From a virus, in the IMG/VR virus record IMGVR_UViG_3300037258_000433, positions 1 to 25,524 of that record: a stretch of DNA of 25,524 bases; one strand, 5' to 3'. This document shows, in pieces, positions 19,619 through 25,524 of this stretch (its first letter is position 1; each line of letters opens with the position of its first letter). Below the pieces are notes generated by a model. That model made no database searches. It saw nothing but the letters and a program-made list of their open reading frames with translations, and had not been told where the DNA came from. The position numbers and the translations under genes are program-made.

Positions 19619-20535
19619 TCGCAGGGAACGTCGCTGACGCGCTGCGCGACGAAAGAGACACCGAGACAGTCATCGAGCGAACGGCAGCACCGGCACCGCG
19701 TTTCTCGCTCACTGAGCGTATGTTTATAGAGCGGGGAGACAGGTCAGACTGGGATCTGTTGCACGATCTGCATTACAAGGCAGAAAATCTCCCGATCGGC
19801 CCGAAATTCTGGAAACTGACGCTTGAAGGCGAGACCATTGGCGTGCTCGTCACGGGAAATCCGAAAGGACTTCTAAAAGAGCGCCACATCGCTTTCCCGT
19901 CGATCAAGCCGACTGGCAAAGATACGAAGCTCACCAACACGCAGCGCTACGTCTACATCAACCGAAATTTTCGCGTGGTGTCGCGATTTGTCGTGGACAC
20001 GATGTATCGCGGCATCGGCGTCGGCTATCGAATGATGAATTTAGTGGCTCGCATGGAGGGAAAGACCTTCATGGAGATCCAGTCATCCATGTCGAAGTTC
20101 AATCTGTTCGGGCAGAAGGCGGGCTTTCATTTCGTCTCGCCGCGCAACTCCAACAAATACGAAGAGGGCCTCAAGTTCTTTCGCGGACACTTTACGGCAA
20201 GCCCGCAGGACTTCGTCGCAATTCTCGATGAGCTGAAGACGAAGGCGCCGGCAGAGCGCGAAAGCCTGCTTCAAGACTGCAAGACCTTCTACTACCGGCA
20301 CTCAGCGATGGAAAAGACCGGCGTGTCTTTGCATCACCGCGATACCGCGGAAGATCGCGTGAACGCGATGGGTGAAGGCGAAGTAATTCGAAAATTGCAG
20401 CAGCTAACCATGACATCGCCACTCTACGGCGTGTGGAAGTGTCCCGACAAAACGCCGGCACCACAGCGGCTGCCGCTAAGCGCATTCGATTGGCAAAAGC
20501 CAAACGAGAAATTCAAACCGAGAGAGTTTGCATGA
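19615..20535 (+). CDS. GNAT-family acyltransferase linked to the ABC ATPase
   Basis: A 306-aa protein starting at the ATG that overlaps the ABC stop (ATGA). The GNAT acetyl-CoA pyrophosphate loop is YRGIGVG (131-137), the R/Q-x-x-G-x-G motif. LHDLHYK (49-55), G-E-T-I-G-V-L (72-78) and a long basic C-terminal half (about 190-306) complete it. LHYK near the N-terminus and the ABC partner recall the GNAT half of COG2401, and phage Mu Mom, the DNA-modifying enzyme, is itself a GNAT-related protein (established). Substrates could be DNA bases, proteins or small molecules. That it modifies phage DNA is inference. Confidence 0.75.
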   Translation: MIAGNVADALRDERDTETVIERTAAPAPRFSLTERMFIERGDRSDWDLLHDLHYKAENLPIGPKFWKLTLEGETIGVLVTGNPKGLLKERHIAFPSIKPTGKDTKLTNTQRYVYINRNFRVVSRFVVDTMYRGIGVGYRMMNLVARMEGKTFMEIQSSMSKFNLFGQKAGFHFVSPRNSNKYEEGLKFFRGHFTASPQDFVAILDELKTKAPAERESLLQDCKTFYYRHSAMEKTGVSLHHRDTAEDRVNAMGEGEVIRKLQQLTMTSPLYGVWKCPDKTPAPQRLPLSAFDWQKPNEKFKPREFA

Positions 20536-20792
20536 ACGAAAATATCTTCGCCTACACAGCGCCGCCGTCAGAACATGCTTCAATGCCGCCGTACCTTTCG
20601 ACCAATCGCCAGGCGAACGGCATGATCGGCATCACAGTGCGCAGTTCGGTAGAGCTGGGCAGCACGACGGCGTACATCGAGCTAACCGAAGAACAATGGC
20701 TCGACTTTTTGCGTGAAAGCAACGCAAACGCGGCGCGCAAGCACAAACGAGAAGTTCTGGACAAGAAGCCCGAGGAACCCGAGGTCGCGTAA
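20532..20792 (+). CDS. hypothetical protein, 86 aa
   Basis: It starts at the ATG overlapping the GNAT stop. The N-terminal part is Pro/Ser-rich, the centre is a possible beta region (GMIGITVRSSVELGSTTAYI) and the C-terminus is basic and helical. The function is unknown. Coupling to the GNAT gene suggests it belongs to the same system. Confidence 0.65.
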   Translation: MNENIFAYTAPPSEHASMPPYLSTNRQANGMIGITVRSSVELGSTTAYIELTEEQWLDFLRESNANAARKHKREVLDKKPEEPEVA

Positions 20793-21064
20793 TGGGCGCT
20801 CACTACGAATTTGCGCAGACCGACAAACAGACCGAGATCATGAAGCTGATCCTCGCGCAGGCGGATCTCGGCAGCTACATCACGTTGACCGCTCTCCGGG
20901 AGCAGCTTTCGTACAAGCCATCCAAGCAGGCCATCTTGTGCTCGGTGCGGGTGCTAGAAGGACATGGCTTTTTAACCAAGATCCACCACGGCTGCCGGAC
21001 GATGGAGATTATACCGACAGCTCTCGCTTACTCCACCTTTAGAGCAACGCCGACCCGATTCTGA
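20792..21064 (+). CDS. winged-helix DNA-binding protein, 90 aa
   Basis: The ATG overlaps the previous stop (TAATG). Helices at about residues 12-23, 30-38 and 45-59 followed by a short wing (GFLTKIHHG ... TMEIIPTALAY) fit a small winged helix-turn-helix, a family common in phages. It is the last gene of the operon and could regulate it or the downstream terminase unit (inference). Confidence 0.65.
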   Translation: MGAHYEFAQTDKQTEIMKLILAQADLGSYITLTALREQLSYKPSKQAILCSVRVLEGHGFLTKIHHGCRTMEIIPTALAYSTFRATPTRF

Positions 21065-21086
21065 GCCGGATATTTGACCGTCTTTC

Positions 21087-21104
21087 GTCTCTTACTTTCT
21101 TTCT
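21087..21104 (+). repeat. dispersed 18-bp repeat, copy 2
   Basis: GTCTCTTACTTTCTTTCT, one mismatch from the copy at 7573-7590. It overlaps a 15-bp palindrome (CTTTCTTTAAGAAAG). The location between the ParB operon and the terminase unit suggests a regulatory role. Confidence 0.5.
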
Positions 21105-21163
21105 TTAAGAAAGAGTAGTAGTATAGAGCTTACTGACGGACCCGGATATTCGGAGAGAATCGA

Positions 21164-21181
21164 TAAATCAGGTCTGACTTA
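21164..21181 (+). promoter_or_regulatory. class A operator upstream of the terminase unit
   Basis: TAAATCAGGTCTGACTTA, one mismatch to a perfect inverted repeat. It lies 10 nt before the ATG at 21192, directly in front of the GGAG ribosome-binding site. Confidence 0.7.
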
Positions 21182-21191
21182 CGGAGCTAAA

Positions 21192-21923
21192 ATGTCTGAA
21201 GATACCCTACGACCGAGCGAAGGTGTCGTGGAGGAACCTGCGGAAGTTGTACCAGCACCGGCTGATGATACCCCGGAAGAAGACGCAGATGGCGTCGCTG
21301 GCAAGCGCTATTCCAAAGCAACCTGGGCAGAAATCGAGACGCATTGGCAATGCGGCACGATGAACGCCAAACAACTGATCGAAAAGTATGGCGTGTCGCA
21401 AGGCGCGCTTACGAAGCATTTCGCGCGCCATAAAATCCTACAATTCAGCAAGATGCACGTCCTCAAGCGTGAGGCGGAGATCAAGATCATGGGCGCCGCC
21501 GCGGCCGCCATTGATCCAAAGGCTGTTGAGTGGGAGACGAAAAAGAAGGGGCGCATCGCTGAAACCCGAGAGCATATCTATAACCTCTCGCGCGCCACAT
21601 ACGCGCGGGCGCTACGAATTGGTAAGGATATTCAAGACGGTGTTCGCAAAGAGGCTGAATGCGCAAACGATATAAAGATGCTTCGGCACATGGAAGCATT
21701 CATCGAGAAGAACCTCGCCAACCGCATGAACGTGCTGGAGGCGGAGAAGGAGATCGACGAGTCGCAGATGCCGACCCTGATCTTTCGCGATCTTACCGAA
21801 GAGGAAATTCAGGCGAAGGCCGAGTCAGACGGCGATGATGACGAGCTGGGCTTGGATGCGCCGGCAGATTCGACTCTGACGCTGGATGATGAAGACAGCG
21901 TAGTGGATGAAGGTGGCGTGTGA
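21192..21923 (+). CDS. terminase small subunit-like protein
   Basis: A 243-aa protein placed directly upstream of the terminase large subunit, as small subunits usually are. Residues 45-80 (WAEIETHWQCGTMNAKQL, then a helix with VSQGALTKHF) form a helix-turn-helix like that of phage small terminases, which recognise packaging sites. The N-terminus is disordered and the C-terminus is acidic (DDDELGLD...). The ATG has GGAG upstream. The stop overlaps the next start (GTGA). Confidence 0.75.
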   Translation: MSEDTLRPSEGVVEEPAEVVPAPADDTPEEDADGVAGKRYSKATWAEIETHWQCGTMNAKQLIEKYGVSQGALTKHFARHKILQFSKMHVLKREAEIKIMGAAAAAIDPKAVEWETKKKGRIAETREHIYNLSRATYARALRIGKDIQDGVRKEAECANDIKMLRHMEAFIEKNLANRMNVLEAEKEIDESQMPTLIFRDLTEEEIQAKAESDGDDDELGLDAPADSTLTLDDEDSVVDEGGV

Positions 21924-23224
21924 CCACCTCTCTTCTGCTGAGCACCACGGTAGAGCCGATCAAAAGCCCGGTGCTCACGCTCCACAAAGGGCAACGCAAG
22001 GTATTTAGCGATCATCGCCGGTTCAAGGTGGTGGTCGCTGGTCGTCGTTGGGGAAAGACACAAACAGCGAAGCTCGCGATCTTGCGGCGCGCGGTGCGCA
22101 AACGACAGCTCATCTGGTACGTGGCGCCGACTTACGGCATGGCCCGATCGATTTTGTGGGAGGAGCTGAAAGAGGCGATCCCGCGGGAATGGGTGCGTTC
22201 GATCAATGAAACCCGCATGTCTATTCTGCTCTACAACAAGACCAAGATCGAGCTGAAAGGCGCCGATAAGCCCGACACCCTACGCGGCGTGGGCCTGGAT
22301 CTTCTCATCATCGACGAGGCGCAGGATATTCGCGAAGTCACCTGGTTCAAGGTGCTGCGGCCGACGCTGGCGTCTACCCGCGGCGACGCGCTCATCATCG
22401 GCACGCCCAAGTCGTTCAACTGGCTTTACGACCTCTACATGCTGGGTCAGCGCGGCGACACCTATATCAGCAAGCGCGGCAAGCTGCTCATCAATCCGTG
22501 GAAGAGCTGGCAGTTCCCGACATACACCTCGCCGTTTATCCCGCGCTCGGAAATAGAAGCGGCGAAGGCGGATATGGACGAGAAATCGTTCAATCAGGAG
22601 TTCAACGCCAGCTTCGAAACGATGTCGGGGCGCGTGTATTACGCCTTCGATCGCGCCGTGCATGTCGGCATGTATCCATTCAATCCGAAGCTGCCGATCT
22701 TGATAGGCCAGGACTTTAACATCGACCCGATGTCCTCGGTCATCATGCAACAGCAGCCAAATGGCGAAATTTGGATTGTTGATGAGTGCATTTTGAACGG
22801 TTCGAACACGCAGGAGACGGCGGATGAGATTTCGCGCCGTTATTTCAAATGGACAAAGAACGTCATCTTCTACCCGGATCCCGCCGGCGCCAGCCGATCG
22901 ACGAAGGGCAGGGGCGAGAGCGATCTGGATATTCTGCGCGACGCCGGCTTCACACGACTAAAGTACCGCCGGAAGCATCCCAAGGTCGCCGATCGTATCA
23001 ACTCGGTGAACCGCATGTGGAAAGCGGCCGACGGCTCAATTCGGATGCGAATAAACAACACCTGCAAGGTGACCATCAACTCGATGGAGCAGACGATCTA
23101 CAAGCCAGGCACTCGTGAAGTAGACAAGTCGGCGGGCCTGGAGCACGCCGGCGACGCGCTTGGCTATTACATCGACCTCGAATTTCCCGTGCGCAATATC
23201 AAGATCATGGGTATTTCTCTGTAA
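21920..23224 (+). CDS. terminase large subunit (packaging ATPase-nuclease)
   Basis: A 434-aa protein with the terminase ATPase Walker A GRRWGKT (41-47), Walker B LLIIDE (128-133) and a C-terminal nuclease domain beginning at IGQDFNIDP (262-270, D265 candidate metal ligand), with later acidic residues. It powers DNA packaging into the head and cuts the genome. Start GTG at 21920 in the GTGA overlap with the small subunit, supported by AAGGTGG upstream. This gene is the firmest evidence that the window is phage DNA. Confidence 0.95.
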   Translation: MTTSLLLSTTVEPIKSPVLTLHKGQRKVFSDHRRFKVVVAGRRWGKTQTAKLAILRRAVRKRQLIWYVAPTYGMARSILWEELKEAIPREWVRSINETRMSILLYNKTKIELKGADKPDTLRGVGLDLLIIDEAQDIREVTWFKVLRPTLASTRGDALIIGTPKSFNWLYDLYMLGQRGDTYISKRGKLLINPWKSWQFPTYTSPFIPRSEIEAAKADMDEKSFNQEFNASFETMSGRVYYAFDRAVHVGMYPFNPKLPILIGQDFNIDPMSSVIMQQQPNGEIWIVDECILNGSNTQETADEISRRYFKWTKNVIFYPDPAGASRSTKGRGESDLDILRDAGFTRLKYRRKHPKVADRINSVNRMWKAADGSIRMRINNTCKVTINSMEQTIYKPGTREVDKSAGLEHAGDALGYYIDLEFPVRNIKIMGISL

Positions 23225-23232
23225 GCAAATAG

Positions 23233-23250
23233 TAAGTCAGTCTTGACTTA
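23233..23250 (+). promoter_or_regulatory. class A operator, perfect inverted repeat
   Basis: TAAGTCAGTCTTGACTTA is an exact 7+4+7 inverted repeat, the best copy in the window. TTGACT within it (23243-23248), 16 nt and TAGTAT (23265-23270) could be a promoter whose start point would be near the portal ATG. Confidence 0.75.
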
Positions 23251-23276
23251 TCTAACAACCGCGGTAGTATCGAAAA

Positions 23277-25013
23277 ATGTCAGACCAATCTCAGGCGGGC
23301 TACCCTTCCTCAGTGGAAGCCTTCACGCCGGCTTTTCAGTCGGATGTGCAGTTGGCAGCGGGCTTGCTTAACGCCCAAGGGCCACAGCCGGCGATCGGTG
23401 GGGCGGACGATCAACAGCAGCGCCTATTGGCGTTTTTGAAGCGTCGGCACCCTCAGTATGAGGAGATGCTGCGACATTGGATCTTCGCGGAAGAGACGTA
23501 CAACGGTGGGCGGGAGTGGTTCAAGCCGCACAACATTTTCCGATACATTAAGGAAGGCGATAAGGAATTTCACGATCGCCTGGCGCGCTGCTATCGGTTC
23601 AATCACACGCGAGAAGTAACGGATCTCGTTCAGAAATACATCTTCAAGTCGCCGGTTACTCGAAATACCGAAGACGCGCCGGCGGAGGTAAAAGCCTTTT
23701 GGCTGAAGGCGACGCTATCCGGTCTAAACATTGATCAATTCGCCAAGACCATTTCGACCGCAAGCTCGATCTTCGGACGCCCTTGGGTGTTCGTCGATTC
23801 GACAAAAACGGAAGATATTCAGTCGAAGGATGACGAAAAGAAATCAGGCGTTGGCGTCTATGCTTATGTCGTAGGGCCGCGCGACATTCTCGATATCGGC
23901 TTCACCGATCGCGGCGACGTGAATTGGGTGCTGGTGCGCGAGACGGTGCGCGACGACGGTGATCCAGTCAACTCGTCCGGTGCAATGTTCGACCGCTATC
24001 GCCTTTGGACCCGAACCGAATGGGTTCTATATAAAATTGAGGAAACGGCAGACTCAAGCGCGGCGAAGAGCAAGAAAAAGAGCAGGCTTGTCGTAATCGA
24101 GCTGGATCGCGGCAATCATGATCTCGGCGAAGTGCCGGGCTTCCCGTGCGATCACACCGTCGGCGACTATCGATATTCGGCGCCGTCGCTGATTGGCGAC
24201 ATTGTCTATCTCGACCGCGCCGTGGCCAACTATCTCTCGAACCTAGACGCCATCATTCAGGATCAAACCTTTTCGCAGCTCGCAATGCCCGCTCAAGCGG
24301 TGCTACCGGGCCAGGATGCCTATGATGCGCTGGTCGAAATGGGCACGAAGCGAGTGTTCGTTTATGACGGCGAGGGCAACGCTAAACCGGAATATCTGTC
24401 TCCTGACGTAAAACAGGCTCGCCTGGTCATGGAGACGATCAGCATGATCATCGCTGAGATTTATCACACCATCGGCATGGCGGGCGAGCGCACCAAAAGC
24501 GACAACACGGTTGGCATCGACGACTCATCGGGTGTCGCTAAGGCATACGATTTTGAGCGCATGAACTCGCTTCTGACATCAAAGGCGGACTCGCTTGAAA
24601 ACGTGGAAAACAAGCTGATCCGTCTCGTGATGCTCTGGCATGACAAGGCGGCGCAAGTGCCGCCCGACAGCCTGGTGAAATACCCGGATACGTTCGACGT
24701 GCGCAGCTTGTTCGACGAGTTCACAATCGCCGAGCGTCTTGCGCTGGTAGAAGCGCCCGACGGCGTGCGTCAGGAGCAGATGAAGCAGGTCATCGCCAAG
24801 CTGTTTCCGCGGCTCGCGGTGGATCTGAAGAACAAGCTGATCGATGGCCTGAAAGATTGGCCGCCAGAGCTGAACCTGGTTGTCACCGAGACAGCGGGCG
24901 GCAGCGGGCAGCCTGCAAAATTCCCATCGACGGGCAAGCGGCAGACGCAGCCTGGATCGAATTTGAAGCGACCGAAAAACGCCAAAACGACGAACACACA
25001 AGGACAAGCCTAA
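23277..25013 (+). CDS. portal protein
   Basis: A 578-aa protein immediately after the terminase large subunit. The length, the R-Y-x-F-N-H-T-R-E motif (about residues 117-124), V-G-P-R-D-I-L-D-I-G-F and a D-N-T-V-G-I-D-D-S-S-G stretch near residues 405-415 fit phage portal proteins. The portal forms the ring at the head vertex through which DNA is packaged and ejected. No clear Shine-Dalgarno sequence precedes the ATG. The tail is Pro/Lys/Thr-rich. It overlaps the next gene by one base. Confidence 0.8.
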   Translation: MSDQSQAGYPSSVEAFTPAFQSDVQLAAGLLNAQGPQPAIGGADDQQQRLLAFLKRRHPQYEEMLRHWIFAEETYNGGREWFKPHNIFRYIKEGDKEFHDRLARCYRFNHTREVTDLVQKYIFKSPVTRNTEDAPAEVKAFWLKATLSGLNIDQFAKTISTASSIFGRPWVFVDSTKTEDIQSKDDEKKSGVGVYAYVVGPRDILDIGFTDRGDVNWVLVRETVRDDGDPVNSSGAMFDRYRLWTRTEWVLYKIEETADSSAAKSKKKSRLVVIELDRGNHDLGEVPGFPCDHTVGDYRYSAPSLIGDIVYLDRAVANYLSNLDAIIQDQTFSQLAMPAQAVLPGQDAYDALVEMGTKRVFVYDGEGNAKPEYLSPDVKQARLVMETISMIIAEIYHTIGMAGERTKSDNTVGIDDSSGVAKAYDFERMNSLLTSKADSLENVENKLIRLVMLWHDKAAQVPPDSLVKYPDTFDVRSLFDEFTIAERLALVEAPDGVRQEQMKQVIAKLFPRLAVDLKNKLIDGLKDWPPELNLVVTETAGGSGQPAKFPSTGKRQTQPGSNLKRPKNAKTTNTQGQA

Positions 25014-25255
25014 TGGCAGCGATGCGCGCGAAGATGAAGATTTCGAAGATCGAAAAGCACGAAGGCGGCAATGAAACGCTGCACTTCTTTGCGGTTGCTC
25101 GCTCGGACAGTTATCCGGCCGATGGCAGCGACGAGAACAATACCTACGCGAAATGGTCCCCATCGGGACAGCTCCAACTGACAGTCGCAAACCCGGACCT
25201 GCACGGGAAGTTCAACGCAGGCGAGGAATACTACCTCGACTTCACTAAAGCGTAA
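25013..25255 (+). CDS. conserved hypothetical phage protein, 80 aa
   Basis: The ATG shares a base with the portal stop. The pattern of a basic start (AKMKISKIEKHEGGNETL), a D-G-S-D-E-N-N-T-Y-A-K-W segment and an ending in Y-L-D-F resembles a small protein often encoded between portal and capsid genes in phages. It is probably a single beta-rich domain. The exact role (structural or accessory) is unknown. Confidence 0.7.
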   Translation: MAAMRAKMKISKIEKHEGGNETLHFFAVARSDSYPADGSDENNTYAKWSPSGQLQLTVANPDLHGKFNAGEEYYLDFTKA

Positions 25256-25261
25256 CCGCCC

Positions 25262-25305
25262 GAAGCCATCCCGGCTTCAACCTTTGGGCTCAAGAGAACG
25301 AGCCT
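25262..25305 (+). terminator. tandem weak hairpins
   Basis: GAAGCC/GGCTTC (25262-25278) and GGCTC/GAGCC (around 25287-25305) lie between the 25255 stop and the next start. The second is followed by TTC only. They could be weak terminators or mRNA processing signals. Confidence 0.35.
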
Positions 25306-25335
25306 TCACTACAGACCGAGAGAGTGGTCCGAACT

Positions 25336-25524
25336 ATGACGCCAGAAGAACAAGCTATCGCCGACGCCGCTGCCGCAACTGCTGCCGCAGCCGCCAAGGT
25401 ACTCGCCGACAAGCTCGCTGCTGACAAAGCTGCCGCCGATAAGGCCGCGGCCGAGAAAGCTGTTGCGGAAAAAGCGGCGGCCGACAAGCTCGCTGCTGAA
25501 GAAGCCGCGCGCATTGCGGCGAGC
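25336..25524 (+). CDS. Ala/Lys-rich coiled-coil protein, partial
   Basis: Open from the ATG at 25336 to the window end (63 codons so far). The sequence is almost only Ala, Lys, Asp, Glu and Leu in repeated AADKLAAD and AAAEKA units, typical of a long helical rod or coiled coil. Position after the portal suggests a scaffold or head-assembly protein, or the N-terminal helical arm of a larger one (inference). The rest lies outside the window. Confidence 0.6.
   Translation, partial: MTPEEQAIADAAAATAAAAAKVLADKLAADKAAADKAAAEKAVAEKAAADKLAAEEAARIAAS

Noticed and set aside
1-25524. CRISPR array or tRNA gene
   Set aside because: I saw no regularly spaced identical repeats with spacers and no cloverleaf candidate on either strand. 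A tRNAscan run would be decisive.

Overview
The window is best read as the central part of a tailed double-stranded DNA bacteriophage genome (or prophage). It has small and large terminase subunits, a portal protein and the next head-region genes in order at the right end. The left half is packed with very short genes joined by 1- and 4-nt start/stop overlaps. There are no rRNA or tRNA genes, no integrase and no host housekeeping genes. An alphaproteobacterial host is likely. DUF3085- and DUF1419-like proteins are, as I recall, commonest in Hyphomicrobiales and their plasmids and phages, and some GCTATAAG-type promoter boxes fit the alphaproteobacterial -10 style (inference).

Layout. (1) 1-6621, plus strand: about 20 small accessory genes, mostly unknown. 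Recognisable are a HAD phosphatase-like protein (776-1285), a DUF3085-like protein (1314-1748), a DUF1419-like protein (5106-5384) and a protein-kinase-like protein (5686-6621). (2) 6622-7782: a mostly non-coding control region with one or two doubtful small genes. (3) 7783-9667, plus: self-contained expression units, two of them with promoter-like boxes, a leader inverted repeat and a terminator. (4) 9683-11256, minus: small genes including a membrane micropeptide and two paralogues of plus-strand genes. One of them (10660-11256) lies in a region with no GG on its coding strand. (5) 11257-11946: a non-coding region with strong palindromes. (6) 11947-12469 plus, then 12444-16327 minus: a ribbon-helix-helix-like protein, a HEXXH protein, a P-loop nucleotide kinase and an SF2 helicase. 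(7) 16391-21064, plus: one tight operon with two ParB-domain proteins, a zinc ribbon, a ParA-like ATPase, an ABC ATPase, a GNAT acyltransferase and a winged-helix protein. (8) 21192-25524, plus: terminase, portal and head genes.

Most interesting points. The ParB/ParA/ABC-ATPase/GNAT operon looks like a split form of the archaeal/phage ABC-ATPase+acetyltransferase architecture (COG2401) combined with two ParB-like proteins. A DNA modification or DNA-marking system is my leading hypothesis. Two families of dispersed regulatory DNA divide the genome. An 18-bp inverted repeat (TAAGTCA-N4-TGACTTA) precedes the helicase, kinase, ParB, ParA, terminase and portal transcription units. A two-box element (GCCTACCGCAATCC, N11, TGC-box) precedes the left-arm units. 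Finally, gene 10660-11256 has zero GG in its coding strand and encodes a protein with no Gly, no Trp and one Pro, unlike its paralogue at 7783.
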